A stretch of 64,000 nucleotides of DNA from Leguminivora glycinivorella (Eukaryota > Arthropoda > Insecta > Lepidoptera > Tortricidae), in NCBI RefSeq assembly GCF_023078275.1, contig NC_062977.1, forward strand, positions 7,337,118-7,401,117. Direction: 5' to 3'. Below are positions 33,930-45,604 of the stretch, one piece after another. The first letter of the stretch is position 1. Every line of letters starts with the position of its first letter. The position numbers were made by a program, and so were the translations under genes. The notes under the pieces are model-generated. The model saw nothing but the letters and a program-made list of their open reading frames with translations. It did not search any database and was not told where the DNA came from.

Positions 33930-34648
33930 AAAAATGATGATTTTGAATCATATATAATATTGAAATAATTGAAGGATTTGATTTAGTTTTGTTATAAATC
34001 AGTATTTTGTTCGTGTTGGTATGGTGAAAAATTTTGTGTTTTACTTGGTGGCAAAGTTTCTCTAACCGCACGTACCAATATTTATACCCGAGCAAGAGAA
34101 AGATTCGAATATTGAACCGCGAGCGTAGCGAATTGTTCAAAAAGAGGAATCTTATGCTTTCAAGGCACGAAAATACAACTTTTCCCCCTTGTAAAACAAA
34201 TAACTATTAAACATGTTTAAAGAAACGACTTATCAGATAATTTTGTAAAATTATGGCACAATTTATGTCAGTTTTATCGCAATAGCGTCACAAATATTTA
34301 TTATTTTAACTTAATATTGTTTTCGGTTACTGCGATGGCTACCATTTATTTATTAAACTGCTATATATAAATGGATTATATCTGGATTTTATGACAGAAG
34401 ATGGTTGTTCTCTATTACCAGCTTGAAATCCATAAATGTAACAAAGGAACACGCAAGAAACAGGAAGGTGATTGTGAATGTTATGAAATGAAATGATGAT
34501 GAAAGCGACCTGCATCCAGCGTCTTTCGGCGACCTTTATAAGGACTATGATATACGACTTAATAATTACTAAATAATAATTACTAGTGCCCACCCCGGCT
34601 TCGCAAGTAGTAAAGTTTAAAAACTAAGAATTTTATGCAACTATAAAG

Positions 34649-35275
34649 ACCGCTGTACACATGGGGTCAACAATTGAGCCAACAATTGGGCCAACCCTTT
34701 GACCAGCCCCTTGGCCAAGCGTGTAAAGGGCTACTTGGCCGTATGTTGGCAGTTGGCGCCAGCGCTGGCCGGCCAACCGACTGGTGTCGGTTTTTTGTCC
34801 ACCCATTAAAGGATCTTGGCGCACATGGCCAACTGTGTTCACACGTTGGCGCCTCATTCAGTTTGTCGTCATCCGTCAGAGAGGACAGTAGTGAAAGATT
34901 TACGACAATAATAAGTTTATCTATGCCAATAATATTGTTGGTTGGTTGGTAGTATTGTTGGTTGGTTTGTTGTGGAAATATAATACCCTTGCAATTTAAT
35001 ATTTCCTAAAAAGATAAATGTGCTTATCAGAATATTCAAAAAATTGTTAATATTTCAGATAATTTAATTTTATTACGAGGTTATTATTTATTAATTAAAT
35101 TTTGCTGACAATGTGAATGACCTAGAATTACCTAGCCTTTTCCATTCTACGTCCATCTTTTATGAAGAGCCAATGCCAAGTGATTGGTTGACCAATGTGT
35201 AAACAGCGACTCTTATCTTGGCCAAGGGGCTGCTCCAAGGGTTGGCCCAACCATTGGCCCCATGTGTACAGCGGC
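34649..35275. mobile_element. Non-autonomous inverted-repeat element, ~630 bases
   Basis: Ends ACCGCTGTACACATGGGGTC and GGCCCCATGTGTACAGCGGC are inverted. The subterminal regions are full of TTGGCC/GGCCAA words. No coding frame beyond a low-complexity one. Confidence 0.8.
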
Positions 35276-35555
35276 CATATAAGTGGACTAAAAAAATGTA
35301 TGTATTATGTATGTACATTGTACATATAACTCTGGTTCGCAGTGATCGACGACGTGTTTTCTGTATCTATACGCCACCTCATTTTCATTACTAACCGTTT
35401 TGCTCCTTGCACCTATCTTAATGTTACGGATGATGTGAATATTTTTTCTCAGTCACTAGTTTACGCATTAAAAAATACCTCCTCCTTTTTTTGAAGGCAG
35501 TTTAAAATTATATACTTTAAGAGTTATTTGTGTCGTACACGCACTTTTAATAATA

Positions 35556-35934
35556 CAGGGTGAAATAAAAAGGACCGTTAAAACTTTGCATAGTGACTTT
35601 TGGGGTCATAATGAACAACTTTTATTATGGGACCATTGTTGAAATTGCAAAAAAGGCTGTTCCATAGAAAGGAGCGGCATCATGACAGCTGAAATGTATG
35701 ACACAGCGACAATTTATTTTGCGATTTCAGAATTTGTCCCATAATAAAAGTTTTTCATTATGCTCACCGCTGGGCGAGTAACTATAAACATCGCCGTGTC
35801 TCTTTTATTTCCACGGGAGTGCTTATCTTGTGTTCGTTTTTATAGCCGATAGCTCATAGCTTACTAGCGAGTGGTGGGACCAGTGCCTAAAAGTCACTTT
35901 GCAAAGTTTGAAAGGTCCTTTTTATTTCACCGTG
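35556..35934. mobile_element. Mariner-like MITE with TA target site, 379 bases
   Basis: TA flanks CAGGGTGAAATAAAAAGGAC and its inverse ending CACCGTG; the inverted ends are about 50 bases long and include ACTTTGCA-AGTGACTTTT. Confidence 0.8.
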
Positions 35935-36076
35935 TATGGGTACTCCACAATGCGGAACTGCTATATGTGTTAGTATGTAATTATAGTACTCAATAGGATA
36001 TCCTGTTTAATTGAGTAACGATGTCACTCCGGTTTACAAGTATGTACATATCAACATATATGTACTCGTATACTAT

Positions 36077-36223
36077 ACTGTAGGCCTAGCACATGATTGC
36101 CGCGGGAGTATGTCGTCGCGAGATAGATGACACGTCTTCTTCTAACTGTATTAATGACATAAGGACGGGTAGTATATCTCGCGGCGACATACTCTCGCGA
36201 CAATCATGTGCTAACCCTGCTGG
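36077..36223. mobile_element. MITE of the TAGCACATGATTG family
   Basis: CTAGCACATGATTGCCGCGG is inverted as CTCGCGACAATCATGTGCTA. The same termini bound the outer element at 48048-48502. Confidence 0.8.
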
Positions 36224-36403
36224 TATGTACTAAAATGGTCTTTACTTTACATATCGCATTCAAACGTGATAGTTCAAAATTGGTTTCTTAATGCACCGCC
36301 TAAAATCTTCTGTTTTGAGCAAAGGTTGACTGGTAGAGAATGCCTCATGGCATTAAGTTCGCCTTTTGTACGTTAAGTTGTTCTTTTGTGCAATAAAGAT
36401 TAA

Positions 36404-36620
36404 ATAAAAATAAAAGGTGAATCGAATGTTAAAGATGAATGTTGATGGATGGAGAGGAGGGATAAACCTAAACAATGATGGATATTGTGTGAAAGAGGAT
36501 AGAGAAAGAAAGAAGTGGGTTCGAGGTGAGAGAGATAGAAGAGAATGGAAGAGGAAGACAAGTTATACGGACCCCATAATGAGGTACAAGGGTAGGAAGA
36601 AGAAGAAGATTTACAGGTAA
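36404..36620 (+). mobile_element. RTE-clade LINE 3' fragment
   Basis: The frame DGYCVKEDRERKKWVRGERD then RREWKRKTSYTDPIMRYKG resembles the extreme C-terminus of lepidopteran RTE elements (DCV..D...KGV....DR.EWKKKT...P). Ends in GAAGAAGAAG. Confidence 0.55.
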
Positions 36621-36655
36621 ATAATATAGTAAAGAGAGTTGGCTAACCATCTATT

Positions 36656-36919
36656 GACGACCGGTCTGGCGCAGTCGGTAGTGACCCTGCCTGCTACGCC
36701 GCGGTCCCGGGTTTGAATCCCGGTAAGGGCATTTATTTGTGTGATGAGCACAGATATTTGTTCCTGAGTCATGGATGTTTTCTATGTATATAAGTATTTA
36801 TATATATTATATATATCGTTGTCTGAGTACCCACAACACAAGCCTTCTTGAGCTTACCGTTCAGTCAATCTGTGTAAGAATGTCTTATAATATTTATTTA
36901 TTTATTTATTTATTTATTA
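36656..36919 (+). mobile_element. tRNA-derived SINE, full length
   Basis: The head has GGTCTGGCGCAGTCGGTAGT (A box) and GGGTTTGAATCCC (B box), then GGTAAGGGCATTTATTTGTG, a TATA-rich middle, and a (TTTA)n tail at 36892-36919. Pol III promoter boxes make it transcribable in principle. Its partner is 17169-17434 in reverse. Confidence 0.92.
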
Positions 36920-36997
36920 TAAGTACTTACTTGTACTATTTTATATATCGTTGAGTACTTTAACCAGATCTATCTTTTTGTATTTGCGCATTATTAG

Positions 36998-37178
36998 ATA
37001 CTAGCTTTTGCTCGCGGCTTCTCTCGCGTTAGAAAGAGACAAAAAGTAGCATATGTCTCTCTCCATCCCTTCAACTATCTCCACTTAAAAAATCACGTCA
37101 ATTCGTTGCTTCGTTTTGCCGTTAAAGATGGACAAACAAACAGACACACACACATTCCCATTTATAATATTAGTATGG
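36998..37178 (-). repeat. GCGAGCGAAGCCGC repeat, reverse copy
   Basis: ACTAGCTTTTGCTCGCGGCT at one end and CATTCCCATTTATAATATTAG at the other. Confidence 0.8.
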
Positions 37179-37548
37179 ATGTTACTGATTCTTTTAATTT
37201 GAGCTCTTTAAAACTTTTGTACGAAATTATGTTTGACATTTGAGGCCGTTAGAAAAGTCGATTTTCCCACAATACTTCAAGCTTTTCTTAGTATAGTCTA
37301 AACTCACATTTGTTTCAGTTTCAGTTAAATCATCTATCTAAATTTGCTACAAGATTTTTCATCTTTTTACTTACCTCTACTTCACCTTACCTTTTATTTA
37401 CCGTTGTTCTTAATTGTGATGTAATAATGCTCCATCGTCAGTACTTTTCGTTTCTCACATTGACACCAGCAGGGTAAAAGAAAAATTAAAACTGGCGTCT
37501 GGCAGCTTCTGGGAAACTGTCGGGCACTGGTAATTTCATCCTACGTAT

Positions 37549-37690
37549 GTACAGTCAACCAATTCGAACGCTAGGCTACTCTACAACCATGTCAAAATGG
37601 CAAGCAGTAAGAGATTTCTTACAATCTGATTTATAACATCACTATGACATAGTTCTACAGTGGCCTAGGGTTCCAATTGGTTGACTGTAC
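37549..37690. mobile_element. MITE, ~142 bases
   Basis: GTACAGTCAACCAATTCGAA is inverted at the other end as CCAATTGGTTGACTGTAC; the inversion continues into CTAGGC. Confidence 0.8.
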
Positions 37691-37889
37691 GTATTTTTGC
37701 AAACGGGAGCCATCACACACAAAATATTTCGATATTTGATTGGTCAAATTATTTATTTCTTGGCTTCGGAGCCCAGGTCATACTAGTGATGAGGAAAAAC
37801 ATCGTGATGAAACCTGCTTATCTACTTTTACAGTCAGGTGCAAAAAGAGGCAAGAAAAAGCAAAATCTTCCTCCTTAGTATTTTAAAAC

Positions 37890-38060
37890 ATCGATGATAA
37901 GAGTTTCGAATGATTCACTGTTACTTTTATTAGACTTATATTGATTGAGTTTTCCATGATCATGATGCATGAAACTGCGTCGAAATATCGCGAACTCGAC
38001 AAAAATCAAAAAGGTAATCACGGTCTGTATCCCGGTCAATATAAGGCTAACATCGATGAA
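37890..38060 (+). mobile_element. Penelope-like element terminal fragment
   Basis: Reverse of parts of 9345-9930: TCATGATGCATGAAACTGCG, CGACAAAAATCAAAAAGGTA and TCCCGGTCAATATAAG. Confidence 0.6.
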
Positions 38061-38308
38061 GTCAGAACCACAATATTGCATGAGGGTATAGGACCCAAAG
38101 CCACGAGTAGAATCGTTCAGGCTCCGTAGCATACCATAGTTATCTCTGTTCCTCGCTACAGTATGCGGCTACACACACAGTTGAGTATCTTTCGCCATGG
38201 AGTGTGAATGATTATACTCTTGGCTACGTGCTCAGAACCCTCCATGCGTAGCAAAATGCACTTGACCGCTTTTCGCATTTATACTTTTGGAGCATTGGGA
38301 GCCTGCCC

Positions 38309-38442
38309 CCGTAGCCGAATGGCGTTTCTGAAACGCGAAACAAAAACGAAACGCCGCGAAAGGTAAGTCTACCTTGACCGGACAGAGCATACGCAAGAGC
38401 GATAGAGATAGGTATCTTCGAGCGTTTCGTTTCGTTTGTGGC
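38309..38442. mobile_element. Palindromic GTAGCCGAATGGCA element, partial
   Basis: Begins CGTAGCCGAATGGCGTTTCT and follows the family to GAGCGTTTCGTTTCG, but lacks the far end. Confidence 0.75.
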
Positions 38443-38636
38443 TGGCGTCTGTTTGACTTTTATTTTCGTTATCTAGTATAGGTAGTATACATATATTTGT
38501 GATTGTGAGATGGGTTTTATACCAGTGAATAATGGATTTTGTCATAATAACAAAGAAATTTCTTAAGTAAGTGTTACAGTGCTTTGAAACCATCATCTGA
38601 ACATCACAAACTAGAAATAGTTTACTGTTGTACGTA

Positions 38637-39120
38637 AGGCACAGCGGGGCAAATATTGACTGGGGGCCATTGTAACTGATCCATTTTTTCCATTATTACA
38701 CTATTGAGTTCCACATATATCCTTTAAACACGTGTGCCATATGTAACCAGTGGACACTAGTTAATTATGCAAACATTGTAAAACAGCAGTTCCCGTCAAC
38801 TTTGTACATAGCCACGTCATCAAATTTTAATTGATCCTTTTTTGTTACTAACATTTAGTAATATAAGTCGACTTTCGTAAGATATATACAGGTTAATTGT
38901 TATAATTAAGAAAATATAGATTCTAGAGAACCTTAATGACGAAATAAAACTTAATAAAATCTCAATTAATTAACAAAATCTTGGTAACAAAATAGGAATT
39001 AATAAAAACAAATTTAACTTTTCCTTAATTTTTGTACACACTTTTCGAGAATTGCTGAAAACATGGAAAAAATCGATCAGTTTCATTTGCCCCCCCAGGC
39101 GAAATTGCCCCGCTGTACCT
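38637..39120. mobile_element. Mariner-like element AGGTACAGCGGGGCAAAT, long copy
   Basis: TA flanks AGGCACAGCGGGGCAAATAT and GAAATTGCCCCGCTGTACCT. 484 bases, no coding frame. A 214-base relative with the same ends lies at 48149-48362. Confidence 0.8.
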
Positions 39121-39480
39121 TACTGTCATAGATTTAGCAAAATGGGGGTAAAATAAGAATGAAACAACTGGTTATTGTTTGAACAATGTCCATATTATAT
39201 TTATTACCACATACACACGGCACGATGTGAACCTTGTCTTAAATCATTGTATCATAATAGGTATATGTACATTGCACAATGTGTATACATACATCGCCAT
39301 ACACGCGCGCCCCGAGAGGCTGTATGATTATATATCTCATAGTATTATGTACGTTATATAATGCAATATTCCCATAAGTTAAAGTGCACTGGTGCACGGA
39401 ATCGGGGCGGCGGACGTACCCACCGCTTTTTACAAAATGTTTGATATCATTATTTAGTAAAGAGATGACGTAAAAACTAA

Positions 39481-42400
39481 TTTATTTATTTTATTCAATC
39501 ATTATGATTTATATCCATATTGTATACAGATTCATGTAACATATAATACACGAAGAAATGACGAAAATATTGCGCCGACGTCGCGACGAACAGTCGCGAC
39601 CCGTTCGCCTATCGTTATCCTTCTTTCTCTAATATTTTAAATGTACATGACACCAAATTCGAACGTATATAAATCCAAATTTATTTTAATGTAAAATCTT
39701 AGGTAATTGATTTTTATTGCTATAGAAAATCAGTCAGCACGCGAAGCACGCAATCGAGAAGTAACCGCGAGAACGAAACCAAGCGGGCGGCGTTGCGCGG
39801 GGGGCGGGGTGCCGGGTGAAGAGGGGTGGGGACACAGCGCGAGCGCCGGCGGCGGCGGCGGCGGCGGCGACCGACACCGCGCGGTCGCCGCGCGAGCTAC
39901 GCGCGTGCGCGGTGCGCGCCGCGAGTGGCCGGCGAGCGCGGGTCGGCGGCGCCGCCGCGGCCGCCACTGCCCGCTGATAAAGTGACTTCTCATCATATAT
40001 TCTATACCCATAGACACGCTCTGATGGTGCAATGAAACAACCGATCGGCTGGGGTCGGTTCGTGCGGAGCCAATGCGCGTCCGGTTCTACGCGAATAAGT
40101 ATACCTTTGGTCCTTGAAACATTAAGTTGGCCATCGCCGAATATGCAAAGCTACTTGATCTAAGGCCGCCACGGCGACTCTACGAACTTTACCAGTCTGT
40201 CACGTTATTAGATTAAAATTAATTATTATCTTTAATAACAATATAAAGTAGGTCGAGTGTAAAATAATGTAGAATGTTATTATACAAAATATAATAAATT
40301 ATCTTTTCAATTTTATATATAAGATAAGTCGCAATATTAGGATCACATAACGAATTTTTAAAATAAACTTGAGATCTCGCTTATTATTACGTAGTCTTTA
40401 TCGTGATATAGATCACATTTCTAAAAATGATGACTGAATTAAATCAACTAACGCATTTACGAGGAAGCGAGAAGGCGGGGCAGCAGCGGCAGAACGCTAG
40501 GGCACATGCATAGAGGCGTCGGCTCCCGGCGCCGAACTGTCAAACTGATATATACTTCTCACAGGTTAGAGAGTTCGATGCCAACGTAGGCGTGTCTATG
40601 ATTGTACCTGTAGGGCATCTCCCGCGCCTTTCCGCGGCAACTAGGGTCACACTAAAGAAACAACCTCACATACCGTATCAACAAACCATTTCAACAACAA
40701 TGAATCTAATCCATCGTCAAGCTAATCCTGATTGCAGCTCGAATGAGTCTAATTTCGATCAGATGGTATCGGCTAACGTCTTTTTACATGCGGCTAACTA
40801 TGTAACTATATACAATAGTAAGTATCATCGTCTCGATGCATCGCGGCGAACCGATGGCTTCTCACGAACGCGGCGAAACGAACGTCTCTCACTAAAATGT
40901 TAGTTTGTTTGTACTCGTACTCGCACGGGGACAAGCGGCCGTGTGCGCTTCTCCTACATTAAAAAGGTCGGTAAGAAAATATAATTAGAGTGAGGATGTG
41001 AGAGTGAGAATGAGTCGGCCGACGGCGGAGGGGAGCGCGCCGCGCCGCCGCCGGCCCGGCCTAACAAGTATAACATCTCATCGTAATAATTAAATATCCT
41101 AAGAAAAAATGTCTTAATTACCTATAACACCGTAAATATAAAACAAATAATTACGTTAATTTGTTAGGTATGATATCGATTTTCCGACCGTCCTACAGAC
41201 TCACACCTTTCGATTTCATTATCAATTTCCTAGCTAACGTTTAACAACATAATCGCGGTCGCGTCTCCTGCGGTGCGGTGTGTGCGGCTCGGTGCGGCCC
41301 GGCGCGGGCTTGGCGCGCTCGGCGCCGCTCGGCCACGCTCGGGCGCAGTCGGCGCCGCTCGGCCGCGTTCGGCGCTGCCACGACGCATCAGCGTCTCGGC
41401 ACGAACGAAAAAACGCAAAGCGAGCGCGCCGCCCGGCGACGAGCGCACTCCGTCTAACACTCCATTATTCAATTAACTACATACTCATAAGTAATAAATC
41501 ACCTTTAAAAAGAATATTGATTTATTTCGTATGATTTTCAATATTTTTTTTTGTAACAGGAAACATTTATATTTATAACGTATTTATATAATAATAGCAT
41601 TTAAAAGATTGTTTATTATAATACCTAAAATTTAATACCTAGATTTATAATATTAATGTTTAATTGATGTAGATAATGTGTAATAATAGTAATTAATAGT
41701 AAATAACGAACGAATGGATGCAACCGAGTGCATGTGTGTAGCGAGCAGGCGGCTGCGCAGGCGCGGCTCGTAGCGGCGCGCCGCGTAGCGCGTCTACGGC
41801 GTAGCGGTCACGCTACGCGCGTCGCACGCGCCGGCCTGCAGCAAACTAGATAAAAGTGGCCGATAAAAATGTCTCCAGTACCTAACGAATATGATTAATG
41901 AATTGACTTCATATTTAATCTATTACCTCAAACCTGCGCCTTTGGCTGAGTTACATTTGTGATATCCCTGTCTTTATTTTATTGAAATGCTTGTGTCGTG
42001 TGACTTTATTATCTGTACGAAAATGTATTGTTTATTAATAATTTGATTAAAATTGTAAATACAACTAAGTACGGTGTGACGCCACATTCTAGCGACGCCT
42101 CGTTAGTCATTAACAGTGGTCTTACATTACGGTAAATACAATCGTAAGAAACAATGAAATATGTATTACGTAATGCACAAAATTGTCATTTATTATAATT
42201 ACAATACCTACTTTTAAAGGTACAAGATAGAAACGAATTATTATCTTAACGCGATGAGAGATATTGTGAAATGTTCCGACTTAGCTTCCCGACCGTCCTT
42301 ATGAACCGTCTATGATCATTATCCTTAGGATAAAATTTTATATCATAATACATAAATATTAGAAAGTATGTATACGTAGTATTTATCGTAACTAACATAG

Positions 42401-43907
42401 TCTTATACAGAAGTAATCGAGAAACTGTTTACTACTGAAACGGAACAGCGGTTCAAAGACGTGATTTTATACAATTCGAATTAGGCGAAAAATAATTACA
42501 TTCATAGGTAAAATATGCGTAATATATAGTAGTATAATAATTATGTTAATATTTGACATTAATATTAAAAATAGAATAAAATATGTGTTGGTGGACGAGC
42601 TAAGAGCGTGGTGCGCGTGCGTCGAGCCGGCCCCGCTTATTGTCTCGCGGCCGCGGCCGTGCGGTCCGGCTGCGGGCGCCGCGCGACGCACGGTCGGCGC
42701 GCCGCCAGGCTTGCGACACGTTACAACCTCCGTACAACTGCTCTTCGTTTTCAAACTCCTACTCATTACAAAAGCTTGTTCCTAAAAAATTGTGACCCGT
42801 GAAACGCGCTCGGTGGGCGACGTTATAGTACATGCCGAGTAATCTGTATCTAGAAGGTCCCGCGCGCGTGGAGGGACATTAATTTACATCTTAAAACTGT
42901 AATTTAACTATGAACAATAAAATAGTGAAGATATATCTCCCTGCGATTTAACTGTCTAGATGCATGTTTATATAATTATGAAATGTATTTTTTTGTAGTT
43001 TAATCCTTTAATATTCTGACAACACATCTACGGTACAGTTGAAAGCGAGAAAAGTTTGAAAAAATACCTGTTTAAGTAATAGACTATCTCTCGTTCACAC
43101 GATAAAAAGTAGATTATTATTATTTACAATAGACAGGGTCTCCTCAGGGTCTTCTCGGGATAGGGGGGCGGGATCGAAGGAGAAAGGGGTGGGGAGGTGA
43201 TGTTTGTGGTCGACGGATCGGTCCGCGCGGTGGTCGGACGGATGAGACGACCGTCGCCGGCGCACGCGGCCCGGAGGGGGCGCGGCGCGGGGTGAGGGGC
43301 CGGTCGAGGAGATGTGTCGGCGGCGGCTGCCGCGGGACGTTACGCGACGCCACACCGCTCGCCACCTACGCATACAACACATCGTTTCACATCTGTTATT
43401 CACACACTACCTGATTTAGGGCCAGTTGCATCAACCACATTTGAAAGACACATCATCGTCACGCAGCAGACGTCTATGGAACTTCCCATAATACAATACA
43501 ATTTAACGGTGACAGACGGTTTGATGCAACCGGTCCTTAGAACTTTATAAGTCAAATGTTTGATGCGATATGAATATGTCAGTGTCAAAATTGACGTTTC
43601 TGTCTGAAGAAACGTTACTCTTGCAAAGTGACAGATGCGATTAATGTCGTATCTAGAGTATTTCAGTTAGACTTTGGGGTTAAAATTAGATCGATAATAT
43701 TTTATAACACTCCAAATAGATCTAATCTAATCAGACACTTGATAAGAACAAGTCTATCACTGTCAAGCCAATTCGAACTTACACTAATATCATTATAACG
43801 ATATCAGTGCAAGATTAAATTGGTCGATGTGTACAAGTTATTCGGAATTAAATATAATGACTTAAGCGTTAAAAATACTTACGTAAAATATTAGTGCTGC
43901 GACACTT
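39481..43907 (-). other. Rbp6: Probable long 3' UTR of Musashi/Rbp6
   Basis: From the TGA at 43908 down to about 39.48 kb there is no further supported splice acceptor or coding frame. Apart from one MITE near 43.42-43.54 kb there is no recognised repeat, in contrast to the repeat-filled DNA below 39.4 kb. Overlapping AATAAA signals (seen as TTTATT on the plus strand) lie at 39481-39490, and others occur upstream, for example near 41.96 and 42.19 kb. Two matches to the Pumilio consensus TGTANATA are present on the minus strand at 43121-43128 and 40807-40814. AT-rich sequence alternates with CpG-rich patches (39.77-39.98, 41.26-41.46, 41.74-41.85, 42.60-42.72, 43.19-43.34 kb). The extent is inferred; transcript ends cannot be seen in DNA. 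Confidence 0.55.
43418..43538. mobile_element. MITE inside the Musashi/Rbp6 3' UTR
   Basis: AGGGCCAGTTGCATCAACC is inverted as GGTTTGATGCAACCGGTCCT. It lies about 370 bases past the stop codon at 43908 and would be part of the mature transcript if the long 3' UTR is used. Confidence 0.7.
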
Positions 43908-43949
43908 TCAATGATATCCATTGGTAAAAGCCGCAGGAATCAGGGGTCC
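43908..43949 (-). CDS. Rbp6: Last coding exon of Musashi/Rbp6 (GPLIPAAFTNGYH, stop)
   Basis: The minus strand reads TTTTCTCCTCATTTCAG, a strong pyrimidine tract and acceptor, then 14 codons GPLIPAAFTNGYH-stop (TGA at 43908-43910). It is in phase 0, exactly what the 47225-47445 exon leaves open (LNYTP|GPLIP). PLIATAFTNGYH is the C-terminus of vertebrate Musashi proteins, so the identity is firm despite the tiny coding part. This exon is too short for ordinary ORF finding. The 3' UTR starts at 43907 and continues to lower coordinates. The intron between this exon and 47225 carries the LINE insertion at 45.7-46.9 kb. Confidence 0.93.
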   Translation of the reverse strand, partial: GPLIPAAFTNGYH

Positions 43950-45604
43950 CTGAAATGAGGAGAAAATTTCATCAAGTACTTTGTTTTAATCCAATTTTGT
44001 TTTAATCCGAAAGGAAGATTTTCGACATTGCACTTAATGCCCTATCCGTTTCGATCGAGTTTTAAAATAGAGCCGAACTGCAAGCCATAATTGAATGGAA
44101 GTATAAAGCGTTCAGTCGAACATTATCCTCTCGGGGGACAGATTTAAAGGTAGTAAGTTTGGTGTTCGCAGTCGATAGAGCGGTAGAGGCTTGGTGGCCA
44201 ACAAAATAAAAACAGTGAGCGGATGAGTTAGAGCTGCGCGCGACCGCTCGCCAGCGGTAATTACACCGCTTGTTCTCCTTGATTTACTGTTATTGCCCGG
44301 GGGGCACTCCCGTTACCTAATAAGACCGTTTTACACCCGGGAACCACATGCGCCGCGGCCCGCCCGACGCCTGGACCGTTCATTCTCTCATTAGCGACAT
44401 ATTTGTTTTGCCCCGGCGATTACGGACGATTGAGTTAATATCCCATTTGATATATGACGCGCCTGCAACGGAAGGGTAGCTTATAGCCTCCGGCCGCCCA
44501 AATTGAGCGTCGCAAAACATTAACTCGTAAGTCTACGTCCACGCAACTCAGTGCTGTCCATCATTAACGCTAGGCCGTTCTCGGTTTAAGTATCTAAGCG
44601 AGGAGCTTCCGCTCTTGAAAAATGTGTTCGAGATACGACGTGAGGAGTTAAGATCTTGCCGGCGGCCGCGCTGGCGGGCGCCGACATGCAATGAAGACTG
44701 ATGGCGTCTCAGAGAAGCAGTTATGGAGCGTGGTCGCAGTTTTAAAAAGCCATTACCCGCGGCACTGCACCGCGTAGATTGCCGCCCCGCCCGCTCGTCC
44801 CGCTCATATTTCGGAACACTTTATAATCGCATCTCTCACGCTTCACTCGCTCGCTAACTTATGGTGATTATGCTTTAAGAGCGACAAGGAAGATCGGTTC
44901 CATAATGAGATTGGACCGTCTCGCTAAAATTTTAGAGTGCCGTCGGCTGCTAATTGCGTCTGCGGTGCTCGGCGCAGCTCGTGTCGCGCGTGCCTGCCCC
45001 GCTCATCGACACACCTACTAACTAACTCTCACAATGTTTTATTTTCCTTCTTACTTCGCCTTAAGATTTAAAAACCCGCGATTTTCCTGGGCTACAAGTA
45101 GCAAATGATTGCGGCTGTAACGAAAATGCAAAAATGATTTCAACATCTCGAAGCGCGAATCAAAAGCCCCGAAGAAAAACAAAACAGAACAAGCATTAAT
45201 TTGAATTCCGTGACAGTTGAAACTTCCCAAACGAGGACAATTTTAGGAATTGCTGTCGTTTGAATCGGCATTGGAATAGGCATTTTTGAACTTGACGCAA
45301 TAAATTAAAAAAGTTAATAACTAAGTTAGCAAGTTTCAACATTTGTCCGTGATGAAAATACTACATTGTTGTTAATTTCTTCATTAATATACCTTATTAA
45401 GTATGGAGTAGCTATTTCACATTTTAGATAAATGACTAATTCATGACTGTTGGTATTGTATACGCCAAAACGAATATATATTTACGATCCATATATCTTT
45501 TAATATTATTATACCTCAATTAAAATACATAGAAATATTACCGGCGTTGTAAATTTAAGAACGAGACTTAAACGAGTATTCTTTTTTGAAACGAATCTTA
45601 TGTA

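Noticed and set aside
36656..36740. Functional tRNA gene
   Set aside because: A and B boxes are present, but the sequence continues into the SINE body and (TTTA)n tail and matches the copy at 17.2-17.4 kb.
39707..40035. Overlapping Arg/Ala/Gly-rich frames on both strands
   Set aside because: CpG-rich patch in the presumed 3' UTR; no start context, motif or splice support.
40592..40903. 103-codon plus-strand frame
   Set aside because: Antisense to the presumed Rbp6 3' UTR, no recognisable domain.
43095..43403. Pro/Arg-rich minus frames as a further Rbp6 exon
   Set aside because: They lie after the AFTNGYH stop, and the only candidate acceptor (ATGCGTAG) has a poor pyrimidine tract.
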